Positions 39,401-49,673 are shown, counted from the stretch's first letter. The stretch: 64,000 nucleotides of DNA from Petrosia ficiformis (GCA_947044365.1 OX345642.1:3347598-3411597), one strand, 5' to 3'. Notes: generated from the letters alone by a model not told the origin. A program made the numbers and translations.

Positions 39401-42400
39401 CTAGTCTCGTGAACTCAAGCAGGAGGCTAATGAATTCAATTTTACACATTAATGCCCATCCTACTCTCGTGAATTCAAGCAGGAAGCTTCTGAATTCAAT
39501 TTTACACATAAACTCCCATCCTAGTCTCATGAACTCAAGCAGGAAGCTGCTGAATTCAATCTTACACGTGAACACTCATCCTAGTCTCATGAACTCAAGC
39601 AGGAAGCTGCTGAATTCAATCTTACACATGAACGCTCATCCTAGTCTCATGAACTCAAGCAGGAGGCTTCTGAATTCAATCTTGCACATAAACTCCCATC
39701 CTAGTCTCATGAACTCAAGCAGGAAGCTGCTGAATTCAATCTTACACATGAACGCTCATCCTAGTCTCATGAACTCAAGCAGGAAGCTGCTGAATTCAAT
39801 CTTACACATGAACGCTCATCCTAGTCTCATGAACTCAAGCAGGAAGCTGCTGAATTCAATCTTATACATGGACTCCCATCCTAGTCTTGTGAACTCAAGC
39901 AGGAAACTTCTGAATTCAGACAGTTGATTCCATACTTGATCATATTCATAAGACTTGAAGATCGCTCTTAAGCTGTTATCCCAATTGACGAGTTAGATTA
40001 TAGTCAGATAGGTGATTCCATAGTCTTGTCTTGATCATATTCATCTGACTTGAAGATCGCTCCAAGTTGTAGTCCCAATTGACAAGTTAGATTATAGTCA
40101 GATAGGCGATTCCATAGTCTTGTCTTGATTATATTCATCTGACTTGAAGATCGCTCCAAGTTGTAGTCCCAATAGACAGTAGTGTTGTTTTGGCATGATT
40201 ATCCAATCCAGGGGAGCTGAGGAGACTCTAACGAGATGTCTCCTCCCCCAGCTATGACACGTATTATTGCCCATTTATCTATTATTTATAATCATAGTAT
40301 TCATTTCAATTCTAGCTTTTCTTGCTTATTGAGAAAATTAAAGGTTTTTCCTTCGTGGGCTTCAACAGCCTGCATGGATTGCATTAGTTCATTTACTAAG
40401 TAAACAGGCACTGTCAATCAGCTTTCTTCCTGCTAGTAGGCCTAAGCTAATTATGCTTTCCATTTTCCCCATAATTCTTTTGGGAAATTCTCAAATTTTT
40501 ACCCAATAATTCCCTGAATTTGAACCTATTACTCTTTTTAAAAAACATTTTTTTCACCAATCAAATTAAAATGATTGACCGTGCATGTTTAATACTCAAA
40601 TAGTCAGTTCGTTTTGTACTGCATCATAATAGATGCCTCTAAGTAGTCCTCCAACGATGCAAGCTGCTGGTCTCCAAATGTACTGTTTAAAAGTGAAAAA
40701 ACTCTCTCTGCAGCGGCAGATGAAGGTTGAAGAACCACAACGTTTTTGGTAACATTGTTCCATTTCGGAATGGTAGTACCATGATCTTTCCAAAAAGCTA
40801 AAGCTGTATATTCGGGTGAAATGTCATTTGTAAGAACGACATACTTAGGAAACTCATCTGTCAGTTCAGATACTATCAATGACGTAACGAAAGGTAAATT
40901 CAATAAACTGTTTAAAGGAGCACATTCAAGCTTGATTTTTTTTACATAGTGTGGCGAAAACAATCGGGCTGCCTTAAATGCCTTCATTGGAACACTCATG
41001 ATTTCTGCTTTCAGGTGATCCTCAAAGTACTTCATAGCTGGCTTTATACACTCTCGAGCATGTTTCATCCACTTCAATTGCGCATCTGTCTTCCCATTAG
41101 CAATAGACTTCACAACCGCTTGTACATTTGAGTAAATTCTATTTTGATTGCCACATCAAGAGCACTAATTACATCATAACATTCTAAAACGATAGGACCA
41201 TCTGATTCAAGCTTATAAGTAGCTTCTACAAAAGGTTTTCCAGCATCTACCACCGAAGCAAGTTCTACTTTTAGAGTACGCATTTTTGTAGAATCGGCAA
41301 AATATTCAAGTAATTTAGCCCTGGTATTTCCTGAAAAGTCATCTGAACTTCTAAGAAATGGTTCAACATCTCCAAAAACTTTCATTAACTGGTGCATTAC
41401 TTCCCATTTGCTCCGCCAACTTGTGGGACAGTAGCTACAAATTGCAAGACCACTTCGTTCCTTCCATAGAAACCGTGCTTTGGAACTATGGGAAAATAAC
41501 CAATGAGTTACAAAATCGTTGGCAAAAGGAATATTGAAGTTCTCCCCAACACGATTCAATGTATGTGAAAAGCATCCTACCCCTAACATACATGGATACA
41601 AGACCTTCAATGTTGGCATTGCCACATTGTTGGTAGACGCACAATCATGAATCATACCCATAACTTGTTGTGATTGAATGGCATATTCAACAGACAAAGT
41701 ATTAATAATTTGACGGGCAATTTCATCCCCAGTCATGGTTTTAACAAGCAGTTGTAATCGAATCATCCTCTGCTGAACACACCAATCCGAGTCAACGAAA
41801 CGAACGACTATTACGAATACTTCTCCAAGCCTACTTGTGCCATCGAAAACAGCTGAGATTGCTTTACCACTGATTTCTTTCTTAATCTGCTCTTTTTCTT
41901 GCTGAAGAATGAATGGGATCAAGTCTGACATGTGTCCACCGATCTGACAAGCGATACGCATTTTCTTAAGCAATTCTCTGAAGACAGACAGCTTATTTAA
42001 TGGAACTCCAGCTAAAAAAAAGGTGCGCACTACTTTTATGTGATACAGGTGATGTTGCTCCGGAAAAGTTTCGCCAATTGGACTCTCTGTAGCATCATAG
42101 GATTTCCTCGCAACTAGAAGAGTCACTGTTCATGATATGGTCAGTCAACGCTTCCACTGAAATATGATTAGTAGCCATTTTAAATCCGAATATTTCTGTT
42201 TATAAACCGATTATTCTCTAGTAATAATATTTCCCCATTATTCTTTTGATTATTCCAGTATAATTAGCGCAGGCCTACCTGCTAGGCTGCTAGTCTGTAC
42301 TCTATGGAGCTTGAGGATGTGTTCTGTTACACACTATGCCCATTAATTGATCGAGCCCCCTGCAATTATGCATCTACCTTAACTACGTATAGAACACATT

Positions 42401-43263
42401 TGTGGGACCAAGAGGTGCCCATATCTTTGAAACTGCCTGTAACTTTGAAAGAAGCCAAACTTGAATACATAATTGTGATTGAAATGTTGAAAATTGGTCC
42501 ATATTTCACATGAATAACAACATGTTTATGTGTACCGTCTGAATACGTCATGTAGATTGTGCCTCATGAAAGGTTATATACGAAGGGTTACATACTGTAC
42601 ATTATGTTGAATCTTTAGCTGTTTTTCCAGAGAAACAACTTTCCCTTTTCTTTTCCCCAACCCAAAAGCTCCATTCTCTCTGTGAAGCTAACTTAGAGCA
42701 ACTATGATGTGAATCATACATATGATCACACATTTTTTTATTTTAAAATTTTTTTAAAAATTTTTTTCTTTTTTATCTGTTACCCAGTAGAAGAAGGTGC
42801 CCGTAAGCATGGCATCTGGATAAGAGGGCTTCCAATGTATTTGCTCAGTGAACAAACATCCAAATATTTGATTTGTTTCAGTGGCACTCACTATTCAACC
42901 ATTTTGCCATCTGGATTTGGATGGTAACACATTCCTCTTCCAAATACCAAATATCATTGGCTTGTTTACAGAATGGCTGAGTAGTGAAATAAGAGTTTAT
43001 AATTCTCCCTTTCTTTATGTCATAATTCATGAAGACAGCCCCTGAGGTCCTGTGTTTAATAATGCTGTGAACTCTGTATGTCAGTATTATATTCACTAGC
43101 CAATTTGAAATATTTATTTTATTGAAAAGAAAAAGAGAGAGCTCTCTTTCTTTTCAATGAAAGATATATTTCAAATTGGCTAGTGAATAATACTGATGTC
43201 TCTACCTAGCCACAAAGGCCTCTAAAATAACTCTGTATGTCTCAACAACTTTTCTTTTCTGTT

Positions 43264-43357
<94 letters not shown>

Positions 43358-43470
43358 TTTTATATTACAGTGATACTAGTAGTTGGCTATTTCCTATTGG
43401 TCTGATCGGAGCTGTTGTTATTGTTGCTGCTTATTTTGCTTACAGGGCTTACAATAAGTCTAACATTTGA
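30284..43470 (+). CDS. CYB5: Cytochrome b5, tail-anchored
   Basis: Haem electron carrier for desaturases, P450s and related ER or outer-mitochondrial-membrane enzymes. Six exons: 30284-30320, 32136-32263, 33946-33982, 34979-35094, 36055-36089, 43371-43470, all in phase, 150 residues (mammalian forms are about 134-150). The start is the ATG giving [13 protein letters not shown]. The haem domain shows [30 protein letters not shown] with haem ligand H56, and [14 protein letters not shown] with ligand H80, 24 residues apart as in the family. After a linker, the last exon encodes [20 protein letters not shown], one membrane helix, and a short basic tail (RAYNKSNI), so it is a C-tail-anchored protein. 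ER versus mitochondrial form is not decided. The last intron (7.3 kb) hosts several transposons, and a long (CT)n tract precedes the final acceptor. Confidence 0.95.
30423..30494. repeat. (AT)n microsatellite, cytochrome b5 intron 1
   Basis: About 35 AT dinucleotides; ORFs of alternating I and Y on both strands are artefacts of it. Confidence 0.97.
31167..31230. repeat. Perfect 24-bp inverted repeat
   Basis: GGGTTATATCAGATTTATAAAAAC and its exact complement flank a 16-base loop. GATATAAGCCC phrases (30985, 31015) and a GGGATATAACC nearby suggest the ends of a larger foldback element (about 30960-31250). Confidence 0.85.
31731..32009 (-). pseudogene. Unidentified transposon-like ORF fragment
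   Basis: A 92-codon open frame in intron 1 of cytochrome b5, antisense to it. The composition is less biased than the surrounding repeats. The C-terminal part ([19 protein letters not shown]) vaguely recalls P-element/THAP-type transposases, but I cannot identify it. There is no clear start codon context or splice partner. Confidence 0.25.
32339..32721. mobile_element. hAT-N5 MITE, 383 bp
   Basis: Termini TAGTGATGCACCAATA and TATTGGTGCATCACTA are perfect 16-bp inverted repeats; the next bases (CCGATATTCCGATAACC / ATATCGGCCGATGCG) continue imperfectly. GTATCACA (left) and GTATCGCA (right) are a 7/8 target duplication. The centre is GC-richer and non-repetitive, with ACACGTGAC. Confidence 0.9.
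33285..33705 (+). mobile_element. Family B element, copy 1
   Basis: TATCCCTATGACTGCTTTGTGG at the left and GTGGGAAAGCAATCATAGGGAT at the right are inverted; the interior has CTTTCTTTCTGCTGG, GTGCCACGCCCATTAATTGACCGAGCCCCCGG and AACTACGTATACAACGCATAC. No ORF. It is either a TIR element or a solo LTR read in reverse. Another left end (CATCCCTATGATTGCTTT) sits at 33252. Confidence 0.7.
34655..34935 (+). repeat. 85-bp tandem repeat, about 3.3 copies
   Basis: Near-identical units beginning AAGTTCCAAGTTAGAATTTCAGTATGTGTCTGAGTCTTGAGCAAGTAGTATC, ending just before the acceptor of cytochrome b5 exon 4. Confidence 0.92.
35260..35374. repeat. Foldback repeat, arms about 40 bp
   Basis: TTATATCCCAAGTGCAAGGGATATATCCAGTTTAAAGCAT is mirrored at 35333-35374 around a short spacer. 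Confidence 0.85.
35611..35998. mobile_element. pogo-like element with inverted ends
   Basis: AGTCAAACCTGTGTATTC at the left and GAATAGCAGGTTTGATTGTA at the right are imperfect inverted repeats of the Tc1/mariner-pogo style; TA follows on the right. No transposase frame. Confidence 0.55.
36368..36620 (-). mobile_element. Family B element, copy 2 (reverse, partial)
   Basis: GGTCCACAGGGCCATCCCTATAACTGCTT, TAGTTAAGGAAGTTATATAATTACTCAGGAAC and AGGAAGAAAGCTGCAGCTTGTAGCACTGGCAG follow the reverse complement of copy 1. Confidence 0.65.
36960..37232 (+). repeat. About 74-bp tandem repeat, 4 copies
   Basis: CATAGATCTGGCTAGGGTGGGGCTTGCTCATGCAGGCTCTTCCCAATGACTATCAAGATCAGTGAGTGTT, almost identical between copies. 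Confidence 0.95.
37345..38262 (+). mobile_element. Family B element, copy 3, split by a piggyBac MITE
   Basis: The left part (GATCCCTATGATTACTTT...TTTCAGCC) runs to 37526 and the right part (GTGCCACACCCATTAATTGATAGAACCCCC...GTGGAAAGCAATCATAGGGATGGCCC) resumes at 38108. Copy 1 reads straight through the junction (TCTTTTATGTGCCACGCCC). Confidence 0.75.
37527..38107. mobile_element. piggyBac-type MITE, 581 bp
   Basis: Flanked on both sides by TTAA (37523-37526, 38108-38111), the piggyBac target. Terminal repeats CCCTTAGAGGACTGA and CCCTTAGAAGACTGA begin with the CCCT typical of the superfamily. The interior is GC-richer than its surroundings and holds overlapping ORFs on both strands with no transposase motif. 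Confidence 0.88.
39320..39925 (+). repeat. 60-bp minisatellite, about 10 copies
   Basis: Unit TCCTAGTCTCATGAACTCAAGCAGGAAGCTGCTGAATTCAATCTTACACATGAACGCTCA. Because 60 is a multiple of three, a 183-codon frame stays open with a 20-residue repeat ([20 protein letters not shown]). The first copies are degenerate and the middle ones nearly identical. Confidence 0.95.
39930..40185 (+). repeat. About 98-bp tandem repeat, 2.6 copies
   Basis: Units share GATCATATTCATCTGACTTGAAGATCGCTCCAAGTTGTAGTCCCAATTGACAAGTTAGATTATAGTCAGATAGG. Confidence 0.9.
40437..42277 (-). mobile_element. Complete-ended hAT transposon, 1841 bp
   Basis: Bordered on both sides by CCTGCTAG (40429-40436, 42278-42285), a perfect 8-bp target duplication. 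Terminal repeats TAGGCCTAAGCTAATTATGC and TAGGCCTGCGCTAATTATAC match at 17 of 20. It carries a hAT transposase on the minus strand (40604-42126). It is inserted in a family B copy whose right half continues at 42286-42400. The clean duplication and long frames suggest a recent insertion. Confidence 0.95.
40604..42126 (-). pseudogene. hAT transposase, one frameshift
   Basis: Two open frames overlap by four bases at 41110-41113. The upstream frame (338 codons, 41110-42126) has the first catalytic Asp in AVFDGTSRL (about residue 95), the second in [10 protein letters not shown] (about 161), a CFSHTLNRV motif like the hAT C-x2-H, and SWRSKWEV. The downstream frame (169 codons, 40604-41113) has the C-terminal hAT dimerisation segment with the catalytic Glu in [15 protein letters not shown] frame change thus separates DD from E. 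The upstream frame has no ATG at its 5' end; an ATG at about 42177 ([14 protein letters not shown]) is in another frame, so a second shift near 42100 is possible. No BED zinc finger is seen. Confidence 0.88.
42286..42420 (+). mobile_element. Family B element, copy 4, right half
   Basis: GCTTGAGGATGTGTTCTGTTACACACTATGCCCATTAATTGATCGAGCCCCC and CCTTAACTACGTATAGAACACAT match family B. The hAT at 40437-42277 separates it from a left flank ending CAGCTTTCTTCCTGCTAG. Confidence 0.6.
43081..43196. repeat. 116-bp near-perfect palindrome
   Basis: TCAGTATTATATTCACTAGCCAATTTGAAATATTTATTTTATTGAAAAGAAAAAGAGAG is mirrored by the following half with almost no loop; the centre is GAGAGCTCTC. Confidence 0.95.
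43267..43352 (+). repeat. (CT)n tract before the cytochrome b5 last exon
   Basis: About 42 CT dinucleotides, 18 bases upstream of the acceptor AG at 43369-43370, so it serves as an extreme polypyrimidine tract. Confidence 0.95.
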
Positions 43471-44140
43471 TAACATGTAGCAATCGTAAGACTAATAGAA
43501 CATTTTAGATTGTTCCACTCAAACTGATTTATTTCTTTTGTATTAGGCTTGAGATCGATAATGTAATGTTTCTACATGTAATGTTTTGTATGAATATTTT
43601 TTGTTGTGGACTAGGATACATAATATTTATAATAAGGTTTGGTTCTAAAAATTAATTATATCAAAACTGCATTATCCATTTGAAAGTGAATTGAGATTGT
43701 ATCACTTAAAGTCTAATTTAATACAACATTTCAATGTCCTTGTCTGTGTATGATATGTAAATACATATGTATATACATGTACGTAAAATATATGTGAATG
43801 TAACAGTGTGTGTGAATGTACACTGTATGTATGTATTCACATATGACATGTACATTGTAAATACGTAGGCATTATACGTAATTATGTATAATATGTATAT
43901 ATGTAACAGTATATATGTACATACATAATATGTGGAATGTGTATGAATGTATGTAGTGTATTTATAAAATTGTGTACTGTATGTCTGTCTGTCCACTTGT
44001 ATTTGACTCACTAAAATGTATGAAATTAATGTGTGTTTATGTATATGTGTGTGTATGTATGTATAGGTGGTATACTATATTAATCCAATGTATGACATTG
44101 TATATACATGTATGTGCAGATGTCGTGAATTGACGTGAAC
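43471..44140. other. Cytochrome b5 3' flank, TATG-rich
   Basis: 3' untranslated and flanking sequence; 43740-44110 is rich in TATGTATATACATG with no regular unit. No gene is seen. Confidence 0.4.
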
Positions 44141-44144
44141 ACTT

Positions 44145-44535
44145 TTACAGTACGTTATATCCTGATCATCTTCACATAGTACTGAATTGCTTCACGACTC
44201 TATCTGTTAATAGGAAAATATCCTCATATAGTACTGAATTGCTCACGACTCAACAGGAAAATATTCTGATCATCTTCATATAGTCCTGAATCGTTCACAA
44301 CACTATCCTGTTAACAGGAAAATATCCTGGTTATTTTCATAGAGTACTGAATCGGTCACAACACTTATCTGTTAATGGGAAATTATTTTGGTCATCTTCA
44401 TATATTCCTGAATCGCTCACGACACTATCTGTTAACAGGAAAATATTCTAATCAGTTTTCATGTAGTACCTGTCTCTGTCCATTAATAGGAAGCACTCTA
44501 GTTGTCTTTATATACTACTAAATTGCTTGCAACTT
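44145..44535 (+). repeat. About 60-bp degenerate tandem repeat, 6 copies
   Basis: Units share TCTTCATATAGTACTGAATCGCTCACGACACTATCTGTTAACAGGAAAATATTCTGATCA. Confidence 0.88.
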
Positions 44536-44704
44536 TCTTTGCTAATAAGATATTTGGTAGCAGAGTTCAATTAAGATCTCATTGATGATACTTAATTATT
44601 ATCCCGCAAGATTCTTCCTCAGTGCTGCAAGATCCCTGTACCTATTATGCTCAATCATAATTATACTATAATTATTTACTTTTATAAAACTGTTGTTTTA
44701 TCAC

Positions 44705-45200
44705 AAAACTTTCGATAGATTTGGAGAAAACATGTTGAATTCAACTCGTGTTTCTAGGCTTCTGGGACTTAACTGGTATTGTACATATGTTCTATGTATG
44801 TATTTTGTCATAGACTATTTTAATATATATATATATATTGACATTGAGTACATGTATTACTATCTAGACTCTGTTACCATAGCAATGGAATTTTGTGTCA
44901 GAGTACCAATTAATTTTATCACGAAACAGTTGAAGTAGGAGAAAAGATGGAACTCAATTCCATGTCTCTGGCCATTGCTAAGTGTCTGGGACTTAACCGG
45001 TATGGTATATATGTTGTATTTACATGTATGTATTTTGGGATTGTGTTAATAAATTATATATAATAGACCCTGTTACTATAGCAACTGAATTTGTGTTTTG
45101 TTACTTGAATACTGTACTAATGATACATGTACCAAAGTTAATTGTGTCTATATGTGTTTGCCTCCAGATAGTGAGAGGTGATAAACTCCCACCACCTACA
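44705..45200 (+). repeat. Two copies of a 230-240 bp unit
   Basis: GGCTTCTGGGACTTAACTGGTATTGTA ... GACTCTGTTACCATAGCAATGGAATTTTGTGT at 44755 is repeated as GTGTCTGGGACTTAACCGGTATGGTA ... GACCCTGTTACTATAGCAACTGAATTTGTGT at 44980; a short third piece lies near 45310. Confidence 0.8.
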
Positions 45201-45409
45201 TGTACCTACATGTATTCATTGAATTCCTAACCAGCTGGAGTCTAACAAGTTATACACATAACTTAGGTATTGCATCACACAAAACAGTCAACAAAGTAAA
45301 ATAGATTTTGAGGAGAAACCAGACCTCATACCCATGTCTCTGGCCATTTCTAAGGTCACCTAGCTACATATGCAGATATGAGCGCTTTTGTGGCTTATTC
45401 CAAATGCTA

Positions 45410-45680
45410 TAGAAATGACTGAAAAGAGGTCAACTATAATAACTGGTAGTTAATTACTTTTTGTCAAACAGGGATGGTATGTGCCGTTAGTGTTTCATTG
45501 GCCGATTCCTGTCATCACATAAATATTTTAATCATTATTATGACATCCCATGCATTATTATGATTATTATTGCTAGTGCTGGTACAGAAATAGCTGGAAA
45601 GAGGTCAATTACATTTTGTCAGACAGGGATGGTATGCTGTTAGGCCGATTCCTGTCATCACATAGATATTTTAGGACATT
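45410..45680 (+). repeat. Two copies of a roughly 170-bp unit
   Basis: GAAAGAGGTCAATTACATTTTGTCAGACAGGGATGGTATG and GCCGATTCCTGTCATCACATA occur twice. The rest of 45681-46320 holds nothing recognisable. Confidence 0.75.
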
Positions 45681-46329
45681 CTATGCATTGTTACTGATGG
45701 TGCTAATTTGATTAAGTGTGTGGAGTAATGATGTCATCATGTGTATATAGTAAAATATGACAGTTATGTATTTAATTAGAGCTTGCATGAGCCTCTCTAG
45801 TCTAGTTAGGAGTGTGATCTTGGATGTGTGTGGGTTTATAATTACATATGAACTCTTTTTGAACTAATGACCCATTTATTAATTAGTATTGTTTTAACCT
45901 TTTCATGGTTCAGTTTAGACAAATCATTTTTCCAATTTTATGTTGCTCTTGCTTCTAGCATGAAATAATTATAGCATATATGGTACTGTACTAAATGTAT
46001 ATAAATATACAAACCCCCCATCCCTAACTGTTAACCATATACTACCTATAATAGTACCATATATACTCCAATTGAAGGTCATGAAGTTTTGTTTTTGTCA
46101 ATGTGGTGTTGCCGTTGCTATCCAGTTTAGCAAGACAGATCTGAAGTTCTCTTTAAGTAGAATAGATGTACACACATACATATAGGGTGCTTTAGAGCTT
46201 ATACTTATCATTTATAAAAATGGCTGGAAACTGCTCAGCCTTTCTGTTTATGAGCTAGGCTTTAGGATTTCATAACTTTATGTTTTTACTAACTACAACA
46301 TGTACAAACTATTAATCACTGTTTGATGT

Positions 46330-46525
46330 TAGCCTCGTTCCCAGACCACCACACCCTATGGGTGAAAGATGGTCTAGAACAGTTCCTTTAAATTCTTGTT
46401 CAAGTGTCATACGAGCAATGTCCATTGTTAACCAGGAAAGAATGTTTGACGCTTGACCAAGAATTTGAGGCAACTGTTCCAGACTGTCTTGCACTCGTGG
46501 GGCGTGACTGTCTGGGGATGAGACT
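46330..46525. mobile_element. MITE with TAGYCTC termini
   Basis: TAGCCTCGTTCCCAGAC and GTCTGGGGATGAGACTA are inverted ends resembling those of 29068-29455. The 80-codon ORF crossing it on the minus strand reads through the repeat and is not taken as a gene. Confidence 0.7.
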
Positions 46526-46539
46526 ATCATGATGTAGTG

Positions 46540-46865
46540 TACAGGGATGTGCAATGTGACACAAAAAAAACAGTATTTTGTATTGCTGCCTACAGTATCA
46601 TGATATGATACAGTATCATGATATTTGAAATAATAATTGAAATGATTATAAAATGTAAATAAATCTCCTTTTGCTTGTAGATGTCAACAAATGGTAAAAG
46701 AAATCAATCAAAGTTATGCACACTAGCTTGTTACAATTGCTTTTATGTAAAAACCTAGGTTTACTAAACTACCCATTCCAGTGTATCAATACACCCAAAA
46801 GCCAATATTGTATCACGATATTGAATGAAAATATCAATATATTGATATGTAGAGCACATCAATTG
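46540..46865. repeat. GATATCGTATC-rich repeat
   Basis: CAGTATCATGATATGATACAGTATCATGATATTTG and CCAATATTGTATCACGATATTGAATGAAAATATCAATATATTGATA recall 36845-36960, 38340-38410 and 20650-20700. Probably an old MITE; the ends are not resolved. 46866-47340 holds nothing recognisable. Confidence 0.45.
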
Positions 46866-47334
46866 GTAGTGTATTGATTTGATCATAGCACTACATTATG
46901 AAATGTGGTTATCTTCTGAAACCCAGCAAATTTATATCCCTTTTAAAAAATATTAGCAGCTGTTTGCTGCTGCACATCTGTAGCTCATTAAGAACAATAA
47001 TTATGTCCCTTATTAGTGACACCAAGCATTAACTAAGGCCATAATAAGGACCACTTCAAGGAATCATGAAATAATGTGTAAAGGGATTGTATATTATATT
47101 GTCACTTAAGCATGAGGTTAATGTATTCTGTGGTTTAGTATATACTAGTTTGTTGAGGTAATACTATCCTTATATGTGAAGATTACTGGCTCAGTTAAGA
47201 TGGAATTTCACACTTATTACATTAGCTAATTCTTGTTATGGAATGGGTGGTCAGATATGCATGTTCATCTCTGTAGGAGTGTGCTTGACCTTACTGAATT
47301 CTCTAAATTATTATTACTATAATAACATTCCTAT

Positions 47335-47832
47335 GACATCAATCATGTATTGTACTTTAGCAATAATAACAAAACTATCTAAATTCACATCAATCAGGTA
47401 TACATGCATTGTACATGTATATTAGCAATAATAACAAAATTATCTAAATTGACAGGTATATACCACTTTAGCAATAATAACAAAACTATCTAAATTCACA
47501 TCAATCAGGTATACATGCATTGTACATGTATATTAGCAATAATAACAAAATTATCTAAATTGACAGGTATACACCACTTTAGCAATAATAACAAAACTAT
47601 CTAAATTCACATCAATCAGGTATACATGCATTGTACATGTATATTAGCAATAATAACAAAATTATCTAAATTGACAGGTATACACCACTTTAGCAATAAT
47701 AACAAAACTATCTAAATTCACATCAATCAGGTATACATGCATTGTACATGTATATTAGCAATAATAACAAAATTATCTAAATTGACAGGTATACACCACT
47801 TTAGCAATAATAACAAAACTATCTAAATTCAT
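47335..47832 (+). repeat. About 117-bp tandem repeat, 4 copies
   Basis: Unit of ACATCAATCAGGTATACATGCATTGTACATGTATATTAGCAATAATAACAAAATTATCTAAATTGACAGGTATACACCACTTTAGCAATAATAACAAAACTATCTAAATTC; the copies are nearly identical. Confidence 0.95.
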
Positions 47833-47843
47833 GGTAGGTACAT

Positions 47844-48064
47844 TAGTGTTGTTTTAGTATTACAATAATGACTACTCTTTAGTTATAATTATAGTATGCC
47901 TACTTTCTCACTATTTTAGTTAATTAATTTTAGGCTTACTAAAAGTGTGTTAAGTAAATGTGCCAATTTTCATTTTAGTTAGTTTACAGTTTAGCTAACT
48001 AAAAGTCACAATGGCTTACTAAAAGAGGCTTTAGTTGTAGTTATAGTTAACTAAAACAACACTA
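47844..48064 (+). mobile_element. hAT-N1 MITE
   Basis: TAGTGTTGTTTTAGT at the left and ACTAAAACAACACTA at the right; the interior matches the family. The flanks (AGGTACAT / ATACACAC) are not a clean duplication. Confidence 0.85.
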
Positions 48065-48419
48065 ATACACACGCTTTGTGATGTCCAGTGATTATTTTGA
48101 TATTGAACCCTGACCTTAACCCTCGTCTCGTGCCTTTTTAGCTTCCTGTGCTCTTAACGGGCAAAAAGGTATCTAGTGGTTTTAGTCCAATTTCTTGGCA
48201 ATGACCCAAATGTCTGGATCCTTACCAGTTGTCATTTATTCAAATTGCCAAGAAATTTGATTAATGTCACCAGATACCCAAAGAATGTTAGCGGCTGGGT
48301 ACAAGACTAACTCTACCTAACCTTATCCCAAAAGCAACACTTAATGATATTCATGAGATTTTGATAGCAAAGTATCATCATGTGATTCTGACTGACGTTA
48401 ATACCTATCCTATTTTCAC

Positions 48420-48600
48420 CTGTTAAGTTGTAGTCTCAACAAGTTGCCTTCTTCCTCTTAGTTACTTATATCCCACTCCGATTAATTGACCTAGCGGGAT
48501 GACCAGCTTTCTACATATTATGTATGTGACATAAAATATTGGTTGAATGCATTAGAAAGCAATTGTAGTGATGACTCCTCAAACCATAATAAACATGATG
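48420..48600 (+). mobile_element. Family B, degenerate copy
   Basis: TATCCCACTCCGATTAATTGACCTAGCGGGATGA and GCATTAGAAAGCAATTGTAGTGATGACTCCTCAAACCATAA track the right half of family B. Confidence 0.5.
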
Positions 48601-48604
48601 AGAT

Positions 48605-48885
48605 CCAATTACACTGTTATAATGTACATTAATAATTATAATGTACAGTTGTACATGTATTCTATGTGATTATACATTTAATTATAATGTACATGTACTT
48701 GTAGTATCATGTGATTATACATTTAAGTTAATAATAATTATAATGTACATGTACTTGTATTCTAGTATCATGTGATTATACATTTAAGTTAATAATAATT
48801 ATAATGTACATGTACTTGTATTCTAGTATCATGTGATTATACATTTAAGTTAATAATAATTATAATGTACATGCATTCTATTATC
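48605..48885 (+). repeat. 57-bp tandem repeat, about 4 copies
   Basis: Unit AATAATTATAATGTACATGTACTTGTATTCTAGTATCATGTGATTATACATTTAAGTT. Confidence 0.93.
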
Positions 48886-49018
48886 ATATCACTCATTTTT
48901 CATCTGCCTTAGGCAAGAAGCTAACATTTGTTGTTTTTTTTTTAAGATGGCTGAAAAATGATTGATTGAACAGCTATTTGGGAAAAATTGAAAATCAATA
49001 TGACTAATTTTAACTTAT

Positions 49019-49220
49019 CAGTGTCGGTGTTTTTAATAAGCTTATATGACACACCATTGGCCCAAAAAGCTTCCTATTTGGCACTGCACAGTTCTCTCTT
49101 TGGCAGTTAATTATGATTATATGGTCATTAAGTCTGGCTCAAGATCTATTCCCAATGGTGCACATACTAATCATTGTTGAGCCAATTTGGCCCATGCTTC
49201 AAAAAGTATCAAAAACGCTG
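49019..49220 (-). mobile_element. hAT-N2 MITE, reverse
   Basis: Starts CAGTGTCGGTGTTTTT and ends GTATCAAAAACGCTG; the interior is the reverse complement of 56787-57000. Confidence 0.8.
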
Positions 49221-49539
49221 ACATGTATAGTCATACATGTATATGATAACAGTGTAGTTGTGTTTACCAAACATTTTGTCACTCCAAAATTTCATATCAA
49301 AGAAATATGTATAATACGATATGTAACATGTAATTATGGAGCTAAGTATGTTTGTCTATGTGGTCAGTTTGTTAACTGAAACATTTTAGCAATAAATAGT
49401 AAATTAATAATGTATTTTTATTTTATCTATTTGTAATGGCTATGTTTGTGGACTAGTTCAATAACATACGTGTAATTATTATAATTAAGTATTTATATAA
49501 TTATACATGTGTATATCTATGCATTTATGTAAGTAATAT

Positions 49540-49634
49540 GTATGTACATGTGTATGTATGTATGTATCTATGTATGTAACTATGTATCTGTGTATGTATG
49601 TATGTATGTATGTATGTATGTACGTATGTACGTG

Positions 49635-49673
<39 letters not shown>

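Noticed and set aside
46312..46554. 80-codon minus-strand ORF
   Set aside because: It spans the MITE at 46330-46525 from end to end, including both inverted repeats.
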